Source of the DNA: Chara braunii
Taxonomy: Eukaryota > Streptophyta > Charophyceae > Charales > Characeae
DNA: 60,025 nucleotides
NCBI GenBank assembly: GCA_003427395.1
Contig: BFEA01000063.1
Span: 3,401,474 to 3,461,498, forward strand
Direction: 5' to 3'
The translations under genes were made by a program, and so were the position numbers. The notes beneath the pieces are model-generated. The model was not told the DNA's origin. It worked only from the letters and a program-made list of their open reading frames with translations, and searched no databases. Below are positions 31,979-42,589 of this stretch, one piece after another; within the stretch, counting starts at the first letter, position 1, and every line of letters starts with the position of its first letter.

Positions 31979-32690
31979 CTAACTCCTCTAAACTAAGAAA
32001 ACTACGGCAGCGCTTCCCGTAGGAAAAGTGTCTTTCCAGAATTTATATAAGTCTAAATATGAAAAAAATATAAATAATTTCTAACTCTGGAAAACCAAAT
32101 TTTGTCTAACTCCCTGAATTAGTAAAAATTAAGGCAACACCCCCTCTAGAAAAGGAGACTTTCCAGATTTATACTAAGTCATATATACAGCAGAAAAATA
32201 ATCTCTAACTCTTGGAAAGTCAAAACTTGTCGAACTCCGTGATTAAGTAAAAATTTGGGCAACACTCCCTTTACAAAGGGAAACTTCCCAGATTTATGCT
32301 AAGTCAGGTTTGTACTCACAAGACAAACTTGAGTTGAATTTAGATAAGATTTAACTAACTCCTTAGTTTTGCAGAAATTTCGACAGCACTCCCTCTAGAA
32401 AAGTGTTTTCCCAACATTTATACAAAGCGAGGTTCATAATTTGGGAATAACTTTGACTTTTCAAAGTCCAATTTTGTCTAACTCTCTGAATTAATAAAAA
32501 TTTGGGCAGCACTGCCTCTAGAAAATGAGACTTTCCAGATTTATACTGAGTCAAATATATGGAAAAGATAAGTTGAACTCTAACAAGTCAAAAGTTGACC
32601 AACTTCTTGGATTTTTAGAAATTTCGGCTGCGCTTCCCGTAGGAAAGGTAGCTTGCCAAGATTTATACAAAGCCAAATATAAGAAAGATC
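31979..32690 (-). repeat. Six ~123-bp tandem units, each with TATAAAT on the element strand
   Basis: Units begin near 31979, 32107, 32229, 32353, 32478 and 32598. The conserved core on + is GGCAGCACTCCCTCTAGAAA followed by AGACTTTCCAGATTTATACT and AAGTC. On - this reads GACTTAGTATAAATCTGGAA, so each unit offers a TATAAAT in the element's direction of transcription. The same array is at about 51880-52600 in the other LTR. Likely the U3 promoter/enhancer array, by analogy with repeated enhancers in LTRs. Confidence 0.7.
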
Positions 32691-32950
32691 TCAGAAAATT
32701 TAGAAATTGACCTCAGTAAAAAAAGTTATTACAAAAAATCCAGGAATTGACACTAACTCCTATGGCTCTAGCACGTGGCGAGCAACTAAAACAACTACCT
32801 ATAAAGTTGAAACGCAAACAAACTAGTCATCCCATCCAGTCACATGCAAACCAAACCACGAATGTAAGTACTCTCAACATCCCAAGTTCATTTCATATAA
32901 ATAGTTCATGAATCCTCAAGTTCTTGAATCCTTATACCCATCTTACATAA

Positions 32951-33640
32951 GACATAGAGTTGGACCATTCGCCATGGAAACAATGCTCAGCTTGTCTTTA
33001 TGATATACACGAACAGGTTGCAGAACTACTTATTTCTTCTTTTGGGCAGATGACTAGGTCGTTCGCCATGGAAACAATGCCTAGTCGCCCTGAGCTGTTT
33101 AATATCCAAAGTTTTAGTATTTCTCTGACTTTGTTAAAAAGAAAAGACAAATATGGGGAGGGGACTGAACCATTCACAGTAGAAATAATGTTCAGCTTGC
33201 CCCAGACTATTTTCATTTATACTCTGTATTTTCTCTTCTCTCTTCTTAATGATATGGCTTAACGTTGGACCATTCACAGTAGAAACAATGCCCAACTGTC
33301 AGTTCACATGCAAATATACATAAAATACTTTCCTTTATACTTAGTTTAAATTATGTGCGTGGTTTTCAGGCTAAACCATTCACAATGGAAACAATGCTTA
33401 GCCTTAGACAAAAAATCCTCCCTCAGAATAAACAAGAATTTAAACCCCTTTAATCAGACAAACCCTCAGAGTTAACTAAGGTGGTCAGGCCATTCACAGT
33501 AGAAATAATGCGTGGTTCCCCAGAAAACAATCAAATAAATACAGCGATCAGACCATTCACAGTAGAAACAATGCCTGGTCCCTAAGAAAACAGCCAAATA
33601 AACATAGCCCTGAGTCATTCACAGTAGAAACAATGCTTAG
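32951..33640. repeat. Array of eight imperfect hairpins with variable paired stems
   Basis: Eight copies of a core CATTCACAGTAGAAAC-AATG (first two: CATTCGCCATGGAAAC-AATG), whose ends CATT/AATG pair. The flanks differ from copy to copy yet remain complementary in seven copies: AGTTGG/CTCAGCT, GACTAGG/CCTAGTC (with outer GGGC/GCCC, 33044-33090), CTGAA/TTCAG (with GGGG/CCCC), GTTGG/CCAAC (33264-33296), AGGCTAA/TTAGCCT (33368-33404), GATCAG/CTGGTC (33546-33580), CTGAG/CTTAG (33610-33640). The sixth (33487-33520) is unpaired. The right LTR retains only two (52785-52880). The region is in U3, so it would be present near the 3' end of the genomic RNA. Confidence 0.75.
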
Positions 33641-35644
33641 ACTTTGGTTGACCCTGTCAAACGCATGCAGTCTACCTTCCTCCCACCTTCCCCCAGTTCA
33701 TCCTTCGTCTGCTTTCAACCAGAACAAAGTAGAAACTTAGGCTTCACTCTCACACATTCTTTCCAGTTAGTCTGATTAGGTCCTCAAGAGAAAGCAAAAA
33801 CCATAGGGACAATCGCATGCATACAATAGTCGTACTGCAGGGGGATAGGCAAACATGGGTAGTAGCAGGGTGTACAGATGAAAAGGTATATACCTGATGG
33901 TTCCCTGCCTCCAGAACCTCGCCTAGGTTCCGGCAGAGCTCCCGCAATCGGTGGGTGAACTCCCCACAGAGTCTTGATGCGGATCTACGGGTTGCAATCT
34001 CGCCTGCCGCCTTCCTCTCGTAGTCAGTAGACTAAACTTAGATTAAGAAGGGTAGAAGTAGGGGTTTCAGACGCTCAAGATACAGGAAGGGTGCTCTCAG
34101 ACTCGCGCGAGAGGGCCTTGATATCTGGATTCGCATGAGGGTCCCGCAATGGCAGCCAATATACCAGCCTGGTTAGATCCAAAGTCAGACCACTGAACAC
34201 AATCCCCTTGACAGCTCCTTGAAATTGTAGCAACAACTTCCCCTTCTCAACCACTCCTCTAAGTTGTGACAGCAACCTCCCTTGTCGCCCGATCGCCCCC
34301 TTTTCATTAAACCTTCACTCCTTGTGGGCCAGCCGGAGTCAGCATGGCGCCAAACAGCCGCACTCAAAGCAGTGCAGCAAGCCATAGTAGGCCTAGCAAT
34401 CACTGCCGTAATACAGCAACCGAAACAAACTTCGGGGCTTACTGTGGGGGGTGGCAAGGAATACTGTAGTTCTCAACAACAGTTTCCCCTATGTATCAGC
34501 AAAAGCAACAATATCCCCCCCCTTTTCTTGATGCAGCGGGGCCGCCACTCTGTCAACGGTCATCCTAACAACAACAGCAGTCACATGCGTTCAGCTAGCC
34601 GCGCAACAAGCAAGGCGCGCACACTCGGTCGTGCAGGTTCTTCCGCCGGTGGGCAGATAAGCCTTTAACTCAGCAGCTTCCTTCCTAGCTGCTTCATGCC
34701 TTCCACATACCAAAATGGTCTGTACAGTTGCCGCTCGCGTAGACCCCTCCTCTTCATGGTTGGACTGTGGCCGCTCCAGTCTCCAGACTGAGCTCTGCAA
34801 CAACCATGGATAAGCCTCCACAAGATGCGGAATATTCCGACCAATCTTAAAGGTCGCAACAACGTAGCACTCCACGTGGCTGCTTCAATTTACGAGGTGA
34901 TAGCTCGTCTTCTCACAGTCCTGTCTTCAGCTCGACATAGCGGATCACACAGCACGACCCGTCCTGCTGTACAGCATGCCTGGGTCCGTCAAAAGGCAAA
35001 TCTCCCACGTCCTTCCCACTCGTAATATCTCAGGTAAGCCCTCTCTCCCTCTCTCCACCCCCGCTCTGTGTGTGTAACCCTTTGCTGGCGAGACAGCTCT
35101 GCACCGGTCAACAGGTAAGTCTCCCGGTTTTGCAGCTGGCCACACACTTCTTAGTTCGAGGAGATAGGGAGGAAGAAATTCGAAATGAATCTGTCCGCAA
35201 ACGCGACTAGATTCATTCATTGTTCAAGCAAAAAAAACTAACTACTCTGCCTTCGTGCAACACTACCTCCACTAATCTCCTTGTATACTAATGTTCTTCC
35301 TGAACTAATCGCGGATTCGAGACCGCCATAGTCCAAAATCGCCATTTCGTACCTTCGTTCGTCCGATTCTGTCGGGAATCAGATGCGTGCAGTGCCTTCC
35401 TTCCCGCCAAATCCATGACCCCGACACCTCCGTGCAGCGCTTTCTTCCCCTGACGACCAATCTACTAACCTACCGCCCAAACTAACACCATAGTTGGACT
35501 CACACGGCCCTAAAACCCCCCGATTAGGATCTTATTTCACCCGATTCTGTTGGGAATTGGGGAAGATATCGGGTTTTCCTCCCTCCACCTCTTCCCACCA
35601 TCGCCAGTCTCGCGCAAAGCTTTTCCCTATTAATTTCTAACCCG

Positions 35645-36040
35645 CTAACTGATTGCTAAAACTAACGCTACCATTCGTTTCACCCGGGGCCAAGACCCCG
35701 GGACTGCAGCTTTCGCCCGGGGCCAAGACCCCGGGACTGCAGCTTTCGCCCCTCGATCCCATTCACGGTCGAGGGCGCTATGTCCTCTCGACTGGGCCGG
35801 CTCGTTCTCCCGTAGCTGCGCTGCTTCTTTCTGCGCATGTATCCGGCGCAAAAGATCGTTCTGGTCCATCCTCCCCTCTTTTCCTTCTTCCGTCACTGCG
35901 TCCGCCTTCCGTACCCCGGCTTCACTTCTGCCGTTGCCTGCTCCGCTTCTCTCTCTTGCTGCACTGCCTTTCCACACTGTCTCACCAGTCTCCACCTGCC
36001 ATTCTCGATTCTTCCTACCCCGAATATATCCGGTGCGCAA
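35645..36040 (-). CDS. Conserved ORF inside the LTR (unknown)
   Basis: A 131-codon frame on the element strand whose counterpart (54887-55249, 120 codons) in the other LTR stays open despite substitutions. A 33-bp in-frame duplication in this copy (CCCGGGGCCAAGACC repeated) accounts for the size difference. Arg/Glu-rich, helix-prone (EGRMDQNDLLRRIHAQKEAA). It may be a remnant coding region captured in the LTR or a chance open frame in GC-rich sequence. No domain recognised. Confidence 0.25.
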   Translation of the reverse strand: MRTGYIRGRKNREWQVETGETVWKGSAARERSGAGNGRSEAGVRKADAVTEEGKEGRMDQNDLLRRIHAQKEAAQLRENEPAQSRGHSALDREWDRGAKAAVPGSWPRAKAAVPGSWPRVKRMVALVLAIS

Positions 36041-36436
36041 ATCGCGCCCGGATCCCTTCTGCTATTTGCCCTTCCACCCTGCCTCTGGAGCCGGCCCGAC
36101 CATCGCCCCGCAGTGGCCCGTTACCGCCCCGCCTCACTGTTGCTTTCTTCCTGCTCGGCACCTTAGCGCATCGGCCCTACCCGACAGCGCCCGCCGGTCT
36201 GAGGGACACTTCGGAGGGAACCAGCTTCTAGACGGTTCGATTAGTCTTTCGCCCCTATACCCAAGTCCGACGAATGATTTGCACGCCTGTATCGTTGCGA
36301 GCCTCCGCCAGAGTTCCTTCTGGCCTCGCTCGACAACCCCAATGCCCGCAGCCGTAGCACTCCGCGTCCTGCCCACAGTTGGAGAGTACCCCTTTTCTAA
36401 GTTTCTCAGAAAGCTCGACTTTTCGGCCCCGCCCCC

Positions 36437-36467
36437 AATTTATGTGTACCATCCTTGTGCAGGGGCC

Positions 36468-36499
<32 letters not shown>

Positions 36500-36516
36500 A
36501 CGGCCGTCCCGAAGGA
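36437..36516 (-). pseudogene. U6 snRNA fragment carried in the 3' LTR
   Basis: Reverse complement contains GTCCTTCGGGACGGCCGTTA, AAATTGGAACGATACAGAGA, AGATTAGCATGGCCCCTGCA and CAAGGATGGTACACATAAAT: U6 from its 5' stem-loop through the ACAGAGA box to about nt 80. The 3' end is replaced by GC-rich LTR sequence. The identical arrangement in the other LTR shows it was part of the element before insertion. No U6 promoter (USE or TATA) lies upstream. Confidence 0.85.
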
Positions 36517-38883
36517 CTCAGGCCACCGGCCTGTGCTGTCTTTCGGCGCCCCCAGCGGGTATACTCACACCCGCCCCTTTAGCAGCAGACCGCGGAATCA
36601 AAGCGCGGCCTTGCTACCCTGCCTAAAACGTGGGCCAAAGTGGTGGCGGGCCCGACGCAAATCTTGATGGTCGTAGCAACTTTTTCAAATGAGAGCTTTG
36701 AAGCCCGATAACAGGGGAAAGCCCTGCGGGCATACTCACCCCCAAACCTCACACAGCAGGTCGTGGTTGGCGGATGATGCATCCGCCGACGTTCCCACCA
36801 CTCTGGTTCCTTCCGTCTCGTGGGCTAATCACCCACCGGCTCGCATGCACGTTGAACCCCCGGTTCTAAGTGCTTCTGAGGCATTGACACGGTATCACGC
36901 CCCAAATTAGGACAGGGCCGCCAATAGCCGTGGAAAAAAGTAAAAAATAAATAAATAATGAAGTAAAATAAAACTAGGATAAAAAGAACAAATAAAATAA
37001 ATAAAGCAGGATAAATATTCAGACAGGAACAGGGGAGCTGCTGGCACCTTGCCATTGCCGCGGGTCGGGCCCATCATTACGTCCATCGGCAAAAGGCGAG
37101 GGGGATAGTCCCACAGGCCCATCAACCCCTCAAGCCTTTCTGTCGCACTCCTTCGCTCCTTAGCCGCATGCTGTTGGCCTCGATCCCTGCGCCTGCTGCG
37201 TACCAATCCTATGCTCTAACCTATAGGGCTAAGCCCAAGCATGGGACTGAATCCCGCAGAACACCATATAGGCAATGCGGCGCGATGCTTTGGGCCAACA
37301 AACCGGGTGCGCGGCTCCCATTTGCCTGCGCTGGCTTGCTTATACCGTGCCATAATTGCCCTGCGCGCCACCCTACGACACCCCGCTCACCGCACAAAGC
37401 CGTGCCGTGGTTGCCAACGCCGTCGTCGGACCGCTCTTCGCACACGCGCTTGACTTGGTCAAATGTACCAATCAAAAGAAAATACCCTTAATTCCAGGTT
37501 AATCAAAAAAAAAAAAAAAAAAAAAAAAAATCACCAAGCACAACGACCGAGGTCTGGGCCGACTTTGCGATCAACAACGAAAAAGAATCACGCGCGCCTT
37601 AAACCTGCGCGCCCACGCACTCACTATTGTGGTCAACCATCCTGTCAGCGTTGTCACAAACGCAGCCACGCCTAACGCGGTATACTTAAACTTTAAGCCA
37701 AAACTACTTTCTGTCTCTCGAAAAAACCAGGGCGGATACCCTTTTCAGGGTATTCGCACCGACAGCTTACCGAACCATATTAAGCGACGTCCCCGTCGCT
37801 TCGCCAAATCAGAAAGCTATAAATCCATCCACATTCCAAATGCTGACGAAACAGGATCCAATCCGATTAGCCGACAAACACAGGGTAGAGGCCTCCATCA
37901 AACCATGCCTTCACAACTATATGCTGCCAGGTTTCTAACCTGGGCCTCTCACCGTCCAAAAATTAGGATACTGGCAGCATAAGTTCCAAAGACCTTCCCA
38001 ATCGTCCTCTCCCCGGTCCTAGACAACCTTCGACTTTTCGTTGGGTGTTCCAAGTCCTGGCAAAAACTAGGGACGCGGGCCTTAATCGAGACCTTTGGAA
38101 GACACTCTCGTCTTCCTCCTCAAAAAAATTCTCGCAATCAAATACACGCAAGTATATATATATACTTAATATTCGCTCAACTCTTTCTGCAGTCTAGTAC
38201 AGAAAGGCTAGGTCTCCACCTCGGCCCACCATAGCCTGGCTGATCGGACCAGGACCATGGCCCACCGCATTGTTATTTAACAGCAGTACCTTCGTTGGTT
38301 ACGCAACGATAGGTTTCTTCCTGGTAAGCACTCAATCAGGATTGCCCCCAAAAAATTTCTCAATTTTCATTATCCTGCGGAGTAATTTCACTGGGGCGGG
38401 CACCCCCCCTTAAACTCTTACCCCGCGGTCCCGCAACCAGGTTGCGCCGGCTAGCAGCCATCCAATGGGGTTACGCCCTAGAGGTACTAACTTCTTTTCC
38501 GTTAGCTTGACCTTTCTTCAATATGTATCAGAATTAGCACTGGTTGTTAGACGGGGGCGTCGCAAAACAAAATCACTGGCCGACTGCGCGATCACGCAGG
38601 GGTCTGAAGGCATTTACCAACCTTTCCACAATAGGCATGGCATCCTTCGCACGCTCACAAACAAAATCACCGCTAGGTCCACCAGGTCGTGACCCCTGAC
38701 TTGATCAGAGCCAGCAGCCACCTACTCTGAGACATCTCTTGCCCTACACTCATTGCGACTTTCTCAATCATTTCAAACAAAAGTGACTCTTTTCGTCAGA
38801 CTTTTATCACCCATTAAACAACTCACCATGCCATAAATCAGTTTACTCACCTCTTAGGGTGAGTCTTCCAACCATAGACCATT

Positions 38884-39051
38884 CCCCTTTTCCAAAAATC
38901 CAAGGGGCTATCATCATAAACAAAACACCCCCTCTTCCAAAAATCACGAGGGGTCTCGCCATAAAACCAAACTTTCCCTCCTCAAAACTCGAGGGGGTCT
39001 CATTATAACACACAACATCATAAAACATCCCCTTTCCAAAAATCCAAGGGG
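38884..39051. repeat. Second hairpin array (four units) next to the polypurine tract
   Basis: Four short hairpins spaced about 45-55 bp: CCCCTT/AAGGGG (38884-38907), CCCCTC/GAGGGG (38929-38953), CCCTC/GAGGG (38976-38995), CCCCTT/AAGGGG (39029-39051). The loop is mostly CCAAAAATC and the linker CATCATAAACAAAACA. The T-A to C-G change between units keeps pairing. Only in the left LTR, because the other is truncated. Confidence 0.6.
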
Positions 39052-39156
39052 CTCTCATCATAAAACAAAACATCACCGAGGGATCATCTTATGAGTCCTC
39101 ATCACAACTTAAACAATCAATAATCAACATGGTAAGCTTTTTGAGCCTAGGCTGCA

Positions 39157-39168
39157 CTCCCTCCCCTT
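39157..39168 (-). promoter_or_regulatory. Polypurine tract of the gypsy element
   Basis: On -: AAGGGGAGGGAG immediately followed by TGCAGCC, the inferred start of the 3' LTR. This primes plus-strand DNA synthesis and sets the LTR boundary used here. Confidence 0.65.
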
Positions 39169-39550
39169 ATACTCTGCCCTATCAGCTGCCCGTGGGCAGG
39201 TCGCACAAGTATACCGAGGAGTAGACAGTTTTGTTTACAATCATATTAACTGTACCTATGACAAAATAAGATCTTTTTCACACGTTGTCCACGCAAACTC
39301 ATCATACATCAGAGTACAACCACACATGTGAGAGTGACAAGTGATCGTCATATATATGAATGGTCCCTGAAATAAAGCCTCATCATAATATACACTCAGG
39401 AAATAAAAAGGCCTCACACAAAAAATGTCTCCAAATCATAGCTCACTCCACTCAAGCCACACCAAACCCATACTGACAACTACCCCTAAAATATATGTCA
39501 GATCTGTCTCTCAAAGGCCAGGGCGTAGGCCATCTAAATATGTACATGCC
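39169..39550 (-). other. 3' untranslated region of the gypsy element
   Basis: 382 bp between the 3' ORF stop and the polypurine tract. A+T-rich on + with no ORF. Confidence 0.5.
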
Positions 39551-42493
39551 TCATCTAAACCACCCTGACCCTCGAAACCCCAACTCAGTAGGAACACAAA
39601 AGTTCAAATCTACACTAGTAGTAATCATCAAAAAGACCTTCCCTGCTGCCTTATCTTCAAGGAACTCGAGATAGTCCAGAGCATGATGCACGTTCCTCTT
39701 GCAGTAGAAACATAGTTGATCTACCTTCCTCTTGAACTTCTTCTTCCCGGGCTGAGGAGGTGGCGATGAAGGAGATCCTACCAAGGTACTGACAACCTCC
39801 TGCTGCTCTGATCGAGGAGCTGCGGTACTAACGACCTCCTGCTGCTCTGTCCCAGGAAGCGGTCCCCCAGACCCAGATCCAGTAGCCCAAGATCCCAGTC
39901 TGCTCCTCAAATCCCCTGTCGCTGGGACGTACTCAGGTGTGTCCAACCTCTGAGGTCTCCTCTCGAGTGTCTCTCCTGGCACTGTCGTGGGTTGCTCCTC
40001 AATCTCCTCTGGTCCATACTCATGTGTGCCCATCCTCTGGAGCCTGCTCTCGATGGCACCCTCCGCCTGAATCCCCATCTCTTTCTTAAGCGGCTCCTTT
40101 ATCCTCTGCTCGGGTGAAAACAAACTCGCCTCCTCCTGCATGGTATGCACTGCCTCAAAGAGTACGTCCATGGATCCCTCTGCTGACCCCTGAGCCGGCT
40201 CACTGCTAGATGGCGGTAGCCCCTCCTCAATCGCCAAAGGTACGACTGGGTCTGCCGCTGCCACTGGCAGTGTCGCGAACTCAGTAGGGGCTCTAAACTC
40301 GAATGCCTCTCTCTGTGCCTGTCTATGGGCCTTCGCCTCCACTGGCTCTAGGGTAACTCTTCCCATAGGTGGCTCCTGGCGAGGCTCTGCCGCAGATGGT
40401 TGTCTTGACAATCTCTGTCCGGGCTGCCTCTGCTCTCCCTGCCTGCTGCTCTCTGGCTTGTCCACCTTTCCCTGGGTTTGCTGCCTCACGCTCTCAATGA
40501 TAGCTGTCTGGCTGGCCACCAATGCCCTGAGTTCCTGGATTTCCATCTCCATAGCCTCCAGGCGTACTCCATGGCTTGCTTCCTTCATTTTTTCCCCTGC
40601 CAGATCGCTCTCCAATAACAAGTGCCGGTCAAAAGTGGTCTTGGCCAGGAACTTGATTTTACGATCTAACCTCTCTTCCGCCTTCCTGGCCACCCCAAAC
40701 CCAGCTCTCACTGGCGATGGAAGTTCCTCTACTCTCTGCTCCCAGAAGTCCCTCCACATCTCAGGGATCTCCGGGGCCCTAGCTGGCGCGCCGGGTGGCT
40801 GACCTGGGAGTGCTCCTGCTGCCTCTAATCTCTGCCTCTCCTGCTGCTGCTCCGGAAGCTCCCCTGCTGCCTCCAACCTCTGCCTCTCCTGCCATATCTC
40901 ATCTATCCGCCTGGTTCTTCTCGCCCTCTTTTCTTCAGTCGTCTCTCCAACTGGCGCCCTTTCCCTCGTGCGGAGGTCGACCCTCTTTGGGATCTCTGCT
41001 CCCATCTCCTTCTCGGGCTCGCACAGCTCCTGGCGAGGCTCTGCAGGTGCTGGCCCCTCCAGGTCTGGGTGCTCTTGGGCATGAACTGCTAGGTGTCTGT
41101 CAATCAGGATCAAGGCTTCTCTCCTTACAGCTGCCCTCTCTCTCCTCCTTTCTGCCATATTTTCTGACGAAGGAGCCTTTCCTGATGAAGGTAATGAGAC
41201 CTCCTCACTCTGCAACCTCTCCTCTGCCTGTCGGGTGCTCCCTGATGCATCCCCAAGTCTCAAACCCATTGCTGGCGTCTGTGGGGGCATGTCCTCTCCA
41301 ACCTCTATCACTTCCTTCCTTGCACGTCTCCCCTCATCGCCCAGCTCTCTCTCTCGCTGAGTACCCTGGACCTCCTCCTGTGGCACCTCCTCCTGTGACA
41401 CCTCCTCTGCCTGCTCTCCATGCTCCTCGCCCTGAGGCGACGCTCTCCACTGAGAGATATCCAAATGCGTCTTCAATTCCCTCAAGGGCCCCTCAGGTGC
41501 TGGCAGCTCCTCCTGCGTGCGTGCTGGCGATCTCCTCAATCCACCCTCAGTAAAACGATGGAACTCCACTGGTCCCAACCCACACTCAGGGTACACCCCT
41601 CGCTCCTCAGCCTCTGGCTACTGCTCTGGCTCCTCGTCTCTCCTGGCTAGGGCCTTCCGTCTTCCTCGAGACGGTCTCGCCTCCCTGGGCTCAGGGTCCC
41701 TCTGCCTCTGACTCCTCTGACGCCTCTCAACTCTGGGCTGAGGGGGCTCTGGCCGTCGAAAGGCCTCTGTCAGATGTGCCCTGCAGCTCTCCCAGTCCCG
41801 GGCCATGTCTCTGATTTGGATAGCCAGTGGCTTTTCCGCCTTCCCGGTCCAGAGTGGTAGCGTCTGCATCCAATCATCTCTCCCGGACCTGCATGTGCGA
41901 CAGGGTGATGGTCCCCATGTCAGCTGACCATTGCGCTGGAGCATCATGGCCATCCGCGCTCCCCGCCCGCCCACCCACCCACCAAGGGTCGGAGTGGCAA
42001 AGCCACGTGGACCATGGGAGATGCCGTGACGCGGTATGCCCTGCCCCTGCATGAACCACTCAAATGCGGGGATGAAGTCCGACGCATTTTCAATCTCCAG
42101 GCGGATAGGCCTGCCATCAGGCCCCACAGGCGAGGGTCGCAACTCCTGCATCCTCCACTCCACCTCTGATCTCGTCGTCGCCTCTCTACCGATCCGCGCG
42201 ATGGGCTCCTCGAATCTGCCTGCTCCCCTCAATCTCTCAATCGCCTGAGCCACGGTCCAGCCCATACGCCTCGCATGATCCCAAAAGCTGTCCAGGAATA
42301 GCTCGATGTCCCCATCATCGTATACCGAAGTACTCTCTCGATGGCGAGGCCCATGTCGCTCATATCCTCTTGATGCTCCCAACGGCCTCCGAGGCGGCCG
42401 TGTCCCCCTCCCTCCTCTTGGCATGACTGTCTTCGTAAAGTCAGACCTGCACAACAGGCGAAGGAGACAACAGACACACATTGGGGTGAGCAA
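39551..42493 (-). pseudogene. Second gag-like ORF downstream of pol
   Basis: About 980 codons in one frame, broken by a single TAG (41618-41620). The N-terminal part has a capsid-like helical stretch (DIELFLDSFWDHARRMGW, IERLRGAGRFEEPIARI). The middle is Glu/Gln/Arg-rich coiled coil (EERLDRKIKFLAKTTFDRHL, MEMEIQELRALVASQ). The C-terminus carries a CCHC-like knuckle CFYCKRNVHHALDY whose last Cys is Tyr, followed by FLEDKAAGK. A capsid-like plus zinc-knuckle layout is what gag encodes, yet this sits 3' of integrase, where some plant gypsy elements carry env-like or extra ORFs. No signal peptide or transmembrane segment, so not env-like. Separated from pol by about 100 bp. Confidence 0.6.
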
Positions 42494-42589
42494 AACAGGT
42501 GATAATTAAGCAAACTTAGACCAGACCACACTCATACAGCATACATCCTACCTAGCCTACACACCCTGCTACTTCTATTTTTAAGGCAG

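Larger units (their letters stand above)
29637..39156 (-). repeat. 3' LTR (about 9.5 kb) of the gypsy element
   Basis: The + end starts TGTCGAGC at 29637. The other boundary is placed at 39156 (GGCTGCA on +, TGCAGCC on -) because a polypurine tract abuts it. Bases 29637-36976 match 49539-56185 in the other LTR, whereas 36977-39156 has no partner because that LTR is truncated. The outer 2.2 kb is therefore assigned by the polypurine tract and the TG...CA rule, not by repeat comparison. Element-sense order: second hairpin array (39051-38884), U6 fragment (36516-36437), hairpin array (33640-32951), TATA-type tandem array (32690-31979), then R/U5-like sequence to 29637. Confidence 0.6.

Noticed and set aside
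32951-33640. CRISPR-like array of repeats and spacers
   Set aside because: Eukaryotic context, unequal spacing (50-120 bp), imperfect repeats and no cas genes. The hairpin-array reading fits better.
37920-37981. tRNA-like fold on - (TGCTGCC/GGCAGCA with a 7-nt T-loop)
   Set aside because: Too short for a tRNA, T-loop is TTAGAAA without a proper B box, and D and anticodon arms do not form.
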